Below are positions 18,920 through 27,729 of a DNA stretch of 64,000 nucleotides, piece after piece. A program made the translations under genes and the position numbers. Numbering within the stretch: the stretch's first letter is position 1; the number at the start of each line of letters is the position of its first letter. The notes beneath the pieces are model-generated. The model did not search any database, was not told the DNA's origin, and saw nothing but the letters and a program-made list of their open reading frames with translations. Origin of the DNA: Spirochaetota bacterium (GTDB taxonomy: Bacteria > Spirochaetota > UBA4802 > JAFGDQ01); assembly GCA_016932015.1 (NCBI GenBank), contig JAFGDQ010000070.1, forward strand, positions 100,013 through 164,012, given 5' to 3'.

Positions 18920-20191
18920 ATGCAGGATAAAACAATAAGAGGAGACAGGCTGCACATAGCTTTTTTCGGCAGACGAAACGCGGGGAAATCCTCTCTCATT
19001 AACGCTCTGACAGGACAGACAGTTTCAATTGTATCAAAAACTCCGGGAACAACTACCGACCCTGTATTCAAGGCAATGGAGCTCTCCAGTATCGGGCCTG
19101 TTGTCATGATTGATACGGCAGGAATTGACGATACAAAAGATGAGCTTGGAAGCGAACGTATAAAAGCTTCGGAAAAAATTCTTGGAAGAACTGATTTTGC
19201 CATTCTTGTCGCGGATTTAACCTCGCAAGACTTCAGCTATGAAAACGACCTGCTGGCTCTTTTTGATAAACGCAATATTCCCTATATTATCACCCTTAAC
19301 AAAACTGATCTGGAAATGTCAGAGGAGGCGGAAGAATGGATAAAGGAAAAAGCCTTTGTACGCGTATCTGCCAGGCTTGAAAAAGGTATTGCGGAGCTGA
19401 AAAAAAGAATACTGGAAAAAGCTCCTTCCGACTGGGAACCCCCGTTTCTGAGCGATCTTATAAAACCTATGGATATTGTACTGCTTGTAACTCCTGTTGA
19501 CCTTGGAGCTCCGAAAGGAAGATTGATAATGCCGCAGATCAAAGCATTAAGAGACATACTTGATGCCGACGCCATACCCATGATGTGCAAGGAGAGGGAA
19601 CTCCTGACAGCTCTTTCTTCGTTAAAAGAAAAGCCCGCGCTTGCAGTAACAGATTCACAGGTCTTTCCGCAGGTAAATGCCGATCTGCCCGGAGATATTC
19701 CTCTTACAAGTTTTTCAATTCTCTCTATCAGGCAGAAAGGAAATCTGAAACAAATGATTGAAGGGCTCTCGGTCATAAAGGCTCTTAAACCCGGAGATAA
19801 AATTCTCATCGCTGAAAGCTGTACTCATCACCCGCTTGAAGACGATATAGGCAGAATTAAAATCCCCAGATGGCTTAACAATTTCGTGGGCGGAGGACTT
19901 GATATAAAATCCGTTCCCGGTTATGAATATCCGGATAACTTAAACGATTATAAGCTTGTAGTTCATTGCGGCGCATGCACTCTTAACAGAATAGAAATGT
20001 TAAGAAGGCAGGAAATTCCCGAAAAGGAAGGAGTGGCAATGACAAATTACGGTGTGCTGATATCATTTCTTAAAGGAATTTTCCCCAAGGCTATTGAGCC
20101 GTTCCCGGAAATGGCTGATTTTATTCACAAGAAAAAAAGCAGTAAAGACATCAGTATAATCAAAAGAATGGCCTCCCTGGCTGAAATTTAA
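18920..20191 (+). CDS. hydF: [FeFe]-hydrogenase maturation GTPase HydF
   Basis: Scaffold GTPase that carries the [2Fe] precursor and delivers it to apo-hydrogenase. The 423 residues contain an N-terminal G domain with P-loop GRRNAGKS (17-24), DTAG (65-68) and NKTD (127-130). After a dimerisation domain comes the C-terminal iron-sulphur domain with the conserved CTH at 301-303 and CGAC at 350-353. AAGAGGAAG is the ribosome site, 14 bp after the aspartase stop. It completes a hydE-aspA-hydF operon. Confidence 0.94.
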   Translation: MQDKTIRGDRLHIAFFGRRNAGKSSLINALTGQTVSIVSKTPGTTTDPVFKAMELSSIGPVVMIDTAGIDDTKDELGSERIKASEKILGRTDFAILVADLTSQDFSYENDLLALFDKRNIPYIITLNKTDLEMSEEAEEWIKEKAFVRVSARLEKGIAELKKRILEKAPSDWEPPFLSDLIKPMDIVLLVTPVDLGAPKGRLIMPQIKALRDILDADAIPMMCKERELLTALSSLKEKPALAVTDSQVFPQVNADLPGDIPLTSFSILSIRQKGNLKQMIEGLSVIKALKPGDKILIAESCTHHPLEDDIGRIKIPRWLNNFVGGGLDIKSVPGYEYPDNLNDYKLVVHCGACTLNRIEMLRRQEIPEKEGVAMTNYGVLISFLKGIFPKAIEPFPEMADFIHKKKSSKDISIIKRMASLAEI

Positions 20192-20369
20192 CAGCAGAAG
20201 ACTTGTTAAACGTTATCTTTAGTCCGCATCACAATACTGTTTGAATTACTTTTTATAAAAGACAGCTTAAGAAAAATAATATAATGTAAAGCACTCCTGA
20301 AAGACAGCCGAAAATATATCTAAAGTATAAATTATAATATTTAAGATTATTTTTGTCAGGAAAGGTGCT

Positions 20370-20624
20370 ATGAAATTATCCGCGGAGCTTATAAAATCAG
20401 AAAAAGAATTTGTTGCCAGATGCCCGGAACTGGATATAAACTGTTACGGATCAGATAAAAACGAAGCAATCAGAAGATTAAAAAGTGTGATACAATTTTA
20501 TATAGACTCCGCGAAAGAACTTGGACTGGAAATTGACGCCATGATCGCACTTTCAATTGACGGCGAGATTACCGGACAAAAATCAAATGACAACCCGGCA
20601 CAATACTCAAATCTGGTAAATTAA
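20370..20624 (+). CDS. HicB-like small protein
   Basis: The 84 residues have the HicB partial RNase-H-like fold: a beta hairpin (ELIKSEKEFVARCPELDINCYG) followed by an amphipathic helix with the DKNEAIRRLKSVIQFYIDSAKE pattern. HicB proteins are usually antitoxins of HicA mRNA interferases, but no HicA reading frame lies next to it. There is also no C-terminal DNA-binding domain. It is therefore either an orphan or a stand-alone family member. AGGAAAGG precedes the ATG. Confidence 0.65.
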   Translation: MKLSAELIKSEKEFVARCPELDINCYGSDKNEAIRRLKSVIQFYIDSAKELGLEIDAMIALSIDGEITGQKSNDNPAQYSNLVN

Positions 20625-20691
20625 AACCTCCTTAAAAAAGAATCACCGGCAAACAATGAGAATCTTCATAACAGGAATAAAAATAAAAACA

Positions 20692-20725
20692 TAAAAAACT
20701 CCCCGATACAACCCTCAGAGAGTTT
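20692..20725 (-). terminator. Terminator after the PpiC lipoprotein gene
   Basis: On the minus strand an 8-bp stem (AAACTCTC with GGGGAGTTT, one G-U) is followed by a T run. It lies about 30 bp after the stop of the gene ending at 20754. Confidence 0.6.
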
Positions 20726-20753
20726 CAATGCTATATAATACGGGAAGGCTATT

Positions 20754-22157
20754 TTACTTTTTTTCTCCTTCCAGCTCCGATTCATTTATTTTGAACTCAT
20801 ATTGAGCTAAAATTCTGCTTTCCCAGTTTTTCTTCATTTCAGATTTCTTCCTGTTAACTATACTCCGCTCAATTCCTTCTTTAACTTCTTTAAAAGGCTT
20901 TATTTTCTTAACTCTTTCTTTGCCTTTTTTTATCATTTGAAAATATCTTTTGTCTTTATTCTTGCTGTATTCATCCAGCATTTCTCTGTCTGAAACAGTA
21001 ATATCCTTTTCAAGAACACTTTTTGCATATTCACTTGCAAGCATTGGGTCAATTCTGGACTGAACTTCCTCAATATATTCAGGATCCTTGTCAATTCCCT
21101 TATTTAAAGCCTCACGTTTAAGCACTTCAAGCTGATAAAAACTTTTTGCCATTCTTAATTTATCTGTATCTTTAATTTTTCTGTTTGTTTTCCCGTTTTT
21201 TGAACGCGGCGTCCCAGATTCCAGTTTTTTATTCAGATCAGCAACAGTATAATTATTATTGCCTATAGTGAAAATAATATCCTTTTCATTTTTACTGAGC
21301 ACTTTTTCTTCATAAAGTTTTACATCATCCGCTTTCATAAGATTGTCCACAAATTCCCTGGCAACACTCCTCATCATGCCGTTCTTTACTCTCGATGCCT
21401 GACTTTTATTTTCAATTATATCGTCAATATTTTTCTCAGTCACTTCATCTGTTTCCTCAACCTTGACAATATAAACACCTCCTGGAATTTTAACAGGCTC
21501 TCTGGTATATTCGCCTTCTTTTAATGTAAAAACAACATCCGACAGATCCTGAGGAAGCATATTCGGGACAACAAATCCTATATCCCCGCCCTTCTTTTTG
21601 GATGAGTCTTCAGAATATTGTTTTGCAAGCTCCTCAAAACTCTCGCCTTTATCGAGTTTTTGAATTATATCTTTTGCTCTGGCTATTGTCTCATTATATC
21701 TCTGAGCAAGCTGCTCCTCACTTAGTTTGATTCTCTTATTCTTCTGCTGCGGATCAGCATCAAAATTTTTAACTCTTAGCAGGATCTGTCTCACTTTAGC
21801 GGCAGGTTCCTTAAAGGCAGCCTTATCTCTTATCTCTCTGTTGTATAGAGTCTTCATAAGAATGCCTTCGGAGATCCGGTTTTTTGCAGGCTGAAAATCC
21901 GGTTTTTTATCAAACCCTTCCTCTTTCGCTTTCTGAACAGTAATCAGCTCAAGGGCCATTTTCTCCAGTCTGTCCTTCTGCCTGGTCTTACTATTAATAA
22001 TTGATTCCTTTTTAATCTTTCTGGACTCAAGCCATGTATAGAAATCCCCTCTTGTTATTTTTTCATTCTTATAGGTTGCCAGAATATCTCCATCACCCTT
22101 ACATCCGTAAATTCCGGTAATTGAAAATACAATCAGCAACATCATTGTTTTTTTCAT
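20754..22157 (-). CDS. PpiC-type peptidyl-prolyl isomerase lipoprotein (SurA/PrsA-like)
   Basis: Periplasmic or membrane-anchored foldase. The 467 residues start with a lipoprotein signal peptide ending in GIYGC, with lipidated C19. A SurA_N-like region covers about 25-110. A parvulin domain follows at about 115-245 (AAKVRQILLRVKNF, QYSEDSSKKKGGDIGFV, FTLKEGEYTREPVKIPGGVYIVKVEE). The C-terminal 200 residues are highly charged and helical, with a second chaperone-like segment. It is longer than PrsA (about 290 aa) and closer to SurA in layout. It likely assists outer-membrane or secreted proteins. Monocistronic. Confidence 0.85.
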   Translation of the reverse strand: MKKTMMLLIVFSITGIYGCKGDGDILATYKNEKITRGDFYTWLESRKIKKESIINSKTRQKDRLEKMALELITVQKAKEEGFDKKPDFQPAKNRISEGILMKTLYNREIRDKAAFKEPAAKVRQILLRVKNFDADPQQKNKRIKLSEEQLAQRYNETIARAKDIIQKLDKGESFEELAKQYSEDSSKKKGGDIGFVVPNMLPQDLSDVVFTLKEGEYTREPVKIPGGVYIVKVEETDEVTEKNIDDIIENKSQASRVKNGMMRSVAREFVDNLMKADDVKLYEEKVLSKNEKDIIFTIGNNNYTVADLNKKLESGTPRSKNGKTNRKIKDTDKLRMAKSFYQLEVLKREALNKGIDKDPEYIEEVQSRIDPMLASEYAKSVLEKDITVSDREMLDEYSKNKDKRYFQMIKKGKERVKKIKPFKEVKEGIERSIVNRKKSEMKKNWESRILAQYEFKINESELEGEKK

Positions 22158-22480
22158 TTTATGTCTCCTGAATACTCTTGATATAGAATATTGGTGTATT
22201 TATAAATTTATTCATTTTCAATACTGTTTATTATTGACCTGCTTTTAATCTGGCAGATGAACTATTTCAGCATCCTAATTTTTTATTATAAATTATTGAC
22301 AAATTTTATAATTAACATACTATTTAATCGTATACTGAAGTAATTGAATTATGAATAATTCTGTTTGGCGCACATATATATTGACTGAAAAACTGCATGT
22401 CAATAATAAATTTGTATAATGAAATTCTGTATAGCATCTAAAATAACAGGATTTTTCAGGAAAGATGGATTGCCCTTATA
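22158..22480. other. 323-bp divergent spacer
   Basis: AT-rich, between the PpiC lipoprotein (minus) and the TPR gene (plus). TTGACT near 22381 and TATAAT near 22415 occur but are about 28 bp apart, too far for a normal promoter. Nothing else is recognisable. Confidence 0.4.
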
Positions 22481-23026
22481 ATGAAGGATAAAAAAAGATA
22501 TTTCAACCGGCTCGCCAGAATACTTACAATGGAGGAGTTGTATGAATTCAAAAAAAATAAAGACAATTTAATCGACATCGGTTATGAATATATGGAATTA
22601 GGAGATTATAAGAAATCATTCCAGATATTCAGTATGGCAATCAGATTATGGGGAAGCGACCCGGACTGTCTGAACGGAATCGGAGTATCTCTTTGCGAGC
22701 TGGGAAGGCTCAAAACTTCAAGAATAGTCCTTGAAAAAGCCATTGAACTTTATCCTGATGATGCGATAACACTTGCGAATATTGCCGGCCTTTACTGGGA
22801 AGAAGGCGACATGGGAAATTCAATTTTCAATTACTGCAAATCTCTTGAAAACGACCCAAGCATTCTGGAAACACATTTCAATCTGATTAATCTGTATTAT
22901 GAACAGGGCGACCTGTTTATGGCTTATATTGCATGCCTTGACCTGCTGAAAATTTATCCTGAGAATATACAGGCTACGGAGATAAGGGATGACATTATGA
23001 TGGATATGGGAATATCAATTTTCTGA
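22481..23026 (+). CDS. TPR-repeat protein
   Basis: The 181 residues form about three to four tetratricopeptide repeats (NLIDIGYEYMELGDYKKSFQ, ALCELGRLKTSRIVLEKAIE-like, ITLANIAGLYWEEGDMGNSI, THFNLINLYYEQGDLFMAYI), with the expected Gly/Ala and Tyr positions. No signal peptide or membrane segment is present. It is probably a cytoplasmic protein-interaction scaffold with unknown partner. Its 3' end overlaps the convergent lipoprotein gene by 12 bp. Confidence 0.8.
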   Translation: MKDKKRYFNRLARILTMEELYEFKKNKDNLIDIGYEYMELGDYKKSFQIFSMAIRLWGSDPDCLNGIGVSLCELGRLKTSRIVLEKAIELYPDDAITLANIAGLYWEEGDMGNSIFNYCKSLENDPSILETHFNLINLYYEQGDLFMAYIACLDLLKIYPENIQATEIRDDIMMDMGISIF

Positions 23027-23500
23027 GGATAATTCCTCCATGTCAAATTTCCAGTACGGCCCTTCTTTTACAAATATCAGTTCCATACCATTCTCCATTC
23101 TGACATTCGCCGTCGAGTCATACTGATCAATTCCCACAATATCATTTTTTATTATCTCTTTAAAAATATCTTCACTTATTTTTTTACTAAGAGACATCTG
23201 TAATGCCAGATAATTTTTTACAGTAAGATTCTTTAAAGAAGCGGCATCTGTGCTAAAACTTCTGCCCAGAGCCTCAAGCTGGGAATCCGGCATGGAGGAT
23301 ATCATATCAATAATTTTCCCGATCTTCAGGATGCTTCTTTCTGAAAGCAATTTTTCAACTTTTCCTGCATCGGATTTTATAAAAGCATCCCTTAAAGAAA
23401 AATAAGCCTCTTCAGGAGACAGAGCCCCCCCTGATTTGCATGAAATCAGGGACATCACAATTAAAAGCAGTAAAATAACCGGGTATCTCAGTAAACGCAT
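23015..23500 (-). CDS. Small lipoprotein of unknown function
   Basis: The 161 residues start with a lipoprotein signal peptide (MRLLRYPVILLLLIVMSLISC, lipid Cys at 21). The mature part looks like the small cone-shaped NTF2/DUF4878-type fold: an alpha-helical first half (SPEEAYFSLRDAFIKSDAGKVEKLLS) and a beta-rich end (STANVRMENGMELIFVKEGPYWKFDM). That resemblance is a guess from pattern. The start codon lies inside the end of panC (13-bp overlap), so it is translationally coupled to panC. Confidence 0.7.
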   Translation of the reverse strand: MRLLRYPVILLLLIVMSLISCKSGGALSPEEAYFSLRDAFIKSDAGKVEKLLSERSILKIGKIIDMISSMPDSQLEALGRSFSTDAASLKNLTVKNYLALQMSLSKKISEDIFKEIIKNDIVGIDQYDSTANVRMENGMELIFVKEGPYWKFDMEELSSEN

Positions 23501-24357
23501 TTCAAACCTTTATCATCTTTATTAACAATCATATTATCAATCAGTCTTGTTGAACCGAAGTATGCGGCAATTGCTATAACCGACTTATCATTGATATTTT
23601 CCACCGGCTTCAGATCCGAATAGGAAGTAACGGAAATATAATCAATTTTATCCGGATTTCCTTCGGACAGCACTTTTGTAATCTCATTAATTATTTTCCC
23701 GGCATTATATTCTCCGGATGAGAGCATTTCTTCAGCTTTCCGGAGGCTTTTATGAATTGAAAGAGCATCTTTTCTCTGCTGCTCACTCAAATGTTTATTT
23801 CTTGAACTCATGGCAAGTCCGGATTCCTCGCGAACTATGGGAGCAATTATAATTTGAACGGGAAAGTTGAGGTCAAAAACCATTTTCTCAATACTGACAG
23901 CCTGCTGAATATCTTTCTGGCCGAACACTGCGACATCCGGAAGGACAATATTGAATAATTTGCTTACAACAGTAAAAACTCCCCTGAAATGCCCTTCCCT
24001 GTGCGCGCCGCATAAATGATCTGTCAGTTGAAATACATCAACATACGTAAGCCTGCTGCTGTACATTTCATTATCATCAGGCATAAAGACAAGATCAACG
24101 CCCGCAGATTCAGCAAGCTTCAGATCTCTCTGAGTCTCTCTGGGATATTCAGCATAATCCTTTGAATCATTAAACTGAATTTTATTCACAAAAATACTCA
24201 TAACCTGAAAATCGGAGTATTTTTTTGAAATACCAACAAGACTCAAATGTCCCTGATGCAGATATCCCATAGTTGGGATAAAACCGATACTTTTGCCTGC
24301 TTTTTTCTGCTCTTTTATTATTTTCCTTACTTCTTCAATCGTATGTACTGTCTGCAT
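23488..24357 (-). CDS. panC: Pantothenate synthetase
   Basis: Condenses pantoate with beta-alanine using ATP to make pantothenate, the CoA precursor. The 289 residues contain the nucleotidyltransferase motif PTMGYLHQGHLSLV, with the HxGH-type HQGH. Also present are FVNKIQFNDSKDYAEYPRETQRD (typical NPxQFxxxEDxxxYPR, here with N-K-I in place of N-P-T), FGQKDIQQ and ESGLAMSSRNKHLS (SSRN). The length is standard. panB and panD are not in the window. The downstream lipoprotein overlaps its 3' end. Confidence 0.93.
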   Translation of the reverse strand: MQTVHTIEEVRKIIKEQKKAGKSIGFIPTMGYLHQGHLSLVGISKKYSDFQVMSIFVNKIQFNDSKDYAEYPRETQRDLKLAESAGVDLVFMPDDNEMYSSRLTYVDVFQLTDHLCGAHREGHFRGVFTVVSKLFNIVLPDVAVFGQKDIQQAVSIEKMVFDLNFPVQIIIAPIVREESGLAMSSRNKHLSEQQRKDALSIHKSLRKAEEMLSSGEYNAGKIINEITKVLSEGNPDKIDYISVTSYSDLKPVENINDKSVIAIAAYFGSTRLIDNMIVNKDDKGLKCVY

Positions 24358-24920
24358 AAAAAATTCCGGAAGTATTTATTTAATGGATATTTGTAACTAT
24401 TCAGCCATAGCAGAGCAAGAAGGACATATTGATAATTATTCCTTCTTGCGGAGAGGTTTTTACATAACAATTCCAGATAGCTAAGCAGTAACGAATATTT
24501 TTAATTAACCAATGCACTATTTTTTAAATTTATCAATTGATTTTTATAATAGATTTTAAAAAATCGAAACAATAAAATTTCATATACATTTATCCGTGTC
24601 AATCATGTTGCAGAATTATTCTTGACATTAATGTGAATCCGGTTAAAAGTCAAAACAGGTTAAGAATGTGCTTCTTTCAAAATCATTGCTAAAATAATAT
24701 CACTTAAATAAAACATCATATAATTCAGATATTAAAAAAGTATTCTCCGGATTTAAACTTAAAAATAATATTTCCCGCATATTATTGACAGATTATTCCG
24801 GAAACATGCGGGATATTTTAATTACCAAATATTGCAGCCTTTTAATTTATAGCGTTTATTAAAATCTTATTTTATAAAATTGCATTCAATATTAAATTAA
24901 TATGAATACGGAATTATACT
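24358..24920. other. 563-bp divergent intergenic region
   Basis: AT-rich spacer between panC (minus) and the cytochrome-rnf operon (plus). It holds a 10-bp inverted repeat at 24415-24449. Near 24774-24818 it has a second pair of 7-bp arms (CCCGCAT/ATGCGGG) with a 25-bp loop. I see no open frame or known riboswitch. Confidence 0.45.
24415..24449. repeat. 10-bp inverted repeat upstream of panC
   Basis: GCAAGAAGGA and TCCTTCTTGC are separated by 15 bp, 58 bp before the panC start. It could be a leader hairpin or an operator. Confidence 0.4.
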
Positions 24921-25301
24921 ATGATCTCAAAATATAAAACAAAGTTTCCAGTAATCATAATTATATTACTGGCAGTTACAGGCACTATCGGATACCTTAT
25001 GGAAGATGAAGCTAACCCTATACGGGTCCACTTTGAAACAAAAGGCGGGTCCGTTGTATTTACTCACAAAACCCATATAGAAGAATATGCTGATGACTGT
25101 ACTAGCTGTCATCATAACGCGGTGAACGATGAAACAGACGCTGAAGCCTGGCGCTGCAGAAATTGTCATATTGCGGGCGGTGATGCCGATTCAGTCTGCG
25201 AAGACAGGCCTTTACATAAACAGTGTATTGGCGCAAACTGTATAGACTGCCATGAGGAAAATGGAATGGAACCCGGCGATTGCGGTTTCTGCCACCGTTA
25301 A
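24921..25301 (+). CDS. Tetraheme cytochrome c3-like protein at the head of the rnf operon
   Basis: Periplasmic electron carrier. The 126 residues begin with an N-terminal hydrophobic segment (about 9-27) that is either an uncleaved anchor or a signal peptide. Four CxxCH haem motifs follow: CTSCH (60-64), CRNCH (79-83), CIDCH (107-111) and CGFCH (121-125). VVFTHKTHIEEYADDC is the class III cytochrome c3 opening with two axial-ligand histidines (H49, H52); H65 and H99 are further candidate ligands. C93 and C102 are additional cysteines. It lies 186 bp upstream of rnfC on the same strand. A multihaem cytochrome heads the rnf cluster in Methanosarcina acetivorans and some sulphate reducers, so it is probably the redox partner of this complex. 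Confidence 0.88.
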   Translation: MISKYKTKFPVIIIILLAVTGTIGYLMEDEANPIRVHFETKGGSVVFTHKTHIEEYADDCTSCHHNAVNDETDAEAWRCRNCHIAGGDADSVCEDRPLHKQCIGANCIDCHEENGMEPGDCGFCHR

Positions 25302-25487
25302 AAATTCGGAATTAAAAAATATTTATCTTACTGTATATAAAAATAAAATTTCAAAGCAGCGCAACAAACATACAGTTAATTTTTCCTGATAGCAATCTGC
25401 AGTACCTGCGTTTGTTTATTAACGAAGGTTCTGTTCATTAAAATAAGTATTGTTTTTAAAAAACAGAAAATAAACAAGGTAAGCGTC

Positions 25488-26732
25488 GTGAAAAACATGA
25501 ATAAGTCCATTCTCGGGATTAGAAATCCACGAATACTTTACAGTACCCCTATAGAACTTGAAAAGAAAAATTTATCGGAAAGGGGAAGAGTCGTCCTGCT
25601 GGTTAAAATCAGTGCAGATTCCGGGGTCTCTGTCTCGATCGGAGAAAAAGTAAAAACCGGCCGGAAAATAGGCTATACGGAAAACAGATATATTTTCTCA
25701 ACGATAACCGGAGAAGTTAAAAAAATAAGCAGGATTGAATGGTTAAACGGAATCAATTATCACGCGGTTCAGATTGAACGTACTGGTGACGATGAATGGG
25801 AAACGGTTTTTGTCCCGTCAGATGAAAACCCTGCTAAAAGCCGTGAAGAAATTTTAACCTTGCTTGAATCTGCCGGTTATCCGGTGAATTATTTTAAATC
25901 GGAAAGATTCGACAGATTTATAATTAACTGTACGGAAGAAGACGTCCTCACATCCAATATACAGGCTACAATTCTTGAAAAAAAAGACCTTTTTACAGAA
26001 GCTGTTAATCTTGCCGGAAAACTCGCAAACAGCGAAGTCATCGTAGTTGTTCAGACAGGATTTGAGAACAAAATCCGTGAAATATATAAAGGTGAAATCA
26101 GAAGTATAAAGCCCGTGTATCCGTCAGGTATGAACGAAATTTTACCACGAGCCCTGAATCTTGAAGGGAACATTGGAATCATCAGGGCTGATCTTTTAAT
26201 AAATATGCTTCAGACATTAAAAACCGGACTTCCGGTATTTGAAAGAATAGTAACACTGATAGGCGAAGGGAATAAACCGCTCAAAAATATACTTGTTCGA
26301 ATTGGGGCACCGGTTTCTGAAATTTTAAATAAAGAAAATTTTGAAGTAGATTCGGGATATAAAATCATTCTCGGCGGCGCAATGAGAGGACGCACTGTTT
26401 TTGACGGTGACTTCCCGGTGCAGAAAAACGCGTCAGGAATAATGGTTCAGGGGAAAAAGGATGTTGTTGATCTGACTCCGCAGCCATGCCTAAACTGCGG
26501 TGAATGCGTAAAAGTATGCCCGCAGAATTTACAGGTTAACATGCTTACGAGGTATTCTGAATTCAGTATTTTTGACCGGTGTAAAGAACTGAATATTGCT
26601 GACTGCATTGAATGCGGCATGTGCGCGTATGTATGCACATCCCATAAGCCGATTGTTCAGTATTTGCAGTTTGCCAAAAAACAATTATCAATAATAGAAG
26701 CATCAAAAAAGGAAATCAGCAATGATAAATAA
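25488..26732 (+). CDS. rnfC: RnfC-like subunit with degenerate FMN/NADH site
   Basis: Peripheral cytoplasmic subunit of the Rnf redox pump. The 414 residues comprise a barrel-sandwich N-terminus (about 30-100), a Complex1_51K-like core and a C-terminal ferredoxin domain. The domain has two intact [4Fe-4S] motifs (C334, C337, C340, C344 and C373, C376, C379, C383). The canonical GGAGFPT loop is replaced by SAGYPVN (128-134), the FMN-contacting INxAECEPY by IINCTEEDVL (145-154), and the NVGT segment by IRADL. The scaffold still aligns (YPSG, GEGNKPLKN, GGAMRG). I expect it cannot bind NADH/FMN in the usual way. I favour the GTG start at 25488 because AAGG is well spaced from it; an ATG three codons later is possible. 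Confidence 0.9.
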   Translation: MKNMNKSILGIRNPRILYSTPIELEKKNLSERGRVVLLVKISADSGVSVSIGEKVKTGRKIGYTENRYIFSTITGEVKKISRIEWLNGINYHAVQIERTGDDEWETVFVPSDENPAKSREEILTLLESAGYPVNYFKSERFDRFIINCTEEDVLTSNIQATILEKKDLFTEAVNLAGKLANSEVIVVVQTGFENKIREIYKGEIRSIKPVYPSGMNEILPRALNLEGNIGIIRADLLINMLQTLKTGLPVFERIVTLIGEGNKPLKNILVRIGAPVSEILNKENFEVDSGYKIILGGAMRGRTVFDGDFPVQKNASGIMVQGKKDVVDLTPQPCLNCGECVKVCPQNLQVNMLTRYSEFSIFDRCKELNIADCIECGMCAYVCTSHKPIVQYLQFAKKQLSIIEASKKEISNDK

Positions 26733-27729
26733 CCGTAATTTAATAATGTCGCCTGCACCGCATTTGCATATTGGTGCAAGCATAGCCGGTTTAATGAAGA
26801 CTTATTTAATAGCACTGCTGCCGCTTATAATATTCGCGGTTTACGGCTACGGATGGCATGCAGTACGCGTTATTGCATTATCGGCTTCCAGTGCAATGCT
26901 GTGGGAGCTGCTCATACAAAAGCTTTTCAGGCGCAAGGTAACAATATATGACGGCACAGCAATGATATCGGGAATTATTTTCGCGATGCTTCTGCCTGCG
27001 AGCGCCCCATGGTGGCTGGTAATAACAGGGACCTTCATTGCCATGCTGATAGGGAAGCATATTTTCGGAGGCAACGGCGCTCATCCTTTTAATCCGGTTC
27101 TTATTGCCTGGGCAGCGGTGTCAATATCCTGGAAAAGTCAAATGGATTTAGGCACTGCAATGGTTAACTATGATAAAAGTTTCCCTGTGGACTTTCCCCT
27201 GACAGTACTCAAGAAAGCAGGAGCAGAAGGCCTGGGTATTTTTAATATTGACGTACAGGGTATGTGGTCAGGCAAACTCAGCCTTTTTCTCGGGAATCAG
27301 ATCGGAGGACTTGGAACTACAGCTGGATTTCTGATTATTATTGCAGGCCTTTTTTTAATTTTACGCGGAAAAATTTCATGGAGAATCCCTTCATTCTTTA
27401 TTCTCGGAGTATTTTTTACTGCTTTGCTGTTCCGGATAGTTAATCCCGAAACTTATGCCGACCCGGTATTCCATATTCTTACTGGCAGCGTATTATTCGG
27501 AGCTGTTTTCCTTGCAACGGATTGTGCCAGCTCTCCGGTAAATAAAACGGCAATGGCTCTTTTCGGACTGGGTTGCGGTATATTCACAGTATTATTCCGC
27601 GCATGGAGCATTTATCCTGATGCGGTTCCGTTTGCAATACTCATAATGAATATTTTAAATCCGTTACTTGATAAGATTCATCCCAAAATCCCGGGGAATA
27701 ACGTAAATGTAATAAAGGTGGAATCATGA
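26722..27729 (+). CDS. rnfD: RnfD-like membrane subunit lacking the flavin-acceptor threonine
   Basis: Membrane subunit of the Rnf/NQR family (NqrB homologue). The 335 residues form about nine to ten helices. Conserved landmarks are YDGTAMISGIIFAMLLP, GGNGAHPFNPVLIAW, LSLFLGNQIGGLG and GKISWRIPSFF. Where RnfD normally carries SGATPL or a similar motif with the covalently flavinylated Thr, this sequence reads PVDFPLTVLK (155-164), with Phe in the Thr position. It overlaps rnfC by 11 bp and rnfG by 4 bp, so the genes are translationally coupled. Family assignment is firm; loss of FMN is inferred from one motif. Confidence 0.9.
   Translation: MINNRNLIMSPAPHLHIGASIAGLMKTYLIALLPLIIFAVYGYGWHAVRVIALSASSAMLWELLIQKLFRRKVTIYDGTAMISGIIFAMLLPASAPWWLVITGTFIAMLIGKHIFGGNGAHPFNPVLIAWAAVSISWKSQMDLGTAMVNYDKSFPVDFPLTVLKKAGAEGLGIFNIDVQGMWSGKLSLFLGNQIGGLGTTAGFLIIIAGLFLILRGKISWRIPSFFILGVFFTALLFRIVNPETYADPVFHILTGSVLFGAVFLATDCASSPVNKTAMALFGLGCGIFTVLFRAWSIYPDAVPFAILIMNILNPLLDKIHPKIPGNNVNVIKVES

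Noticed and set aside
20370..20624. Complete HicAB toxin-antitoxin module
   Set aside because: No HicA-like reading frame is found on either side of the HicB-like gene.
24358..24920. Possible riboswitch upstream of the cytochrome-rnf operon
   Set aside because: Two inverted repeats exist but no conserved core of a known riboswitch class could be recognised.
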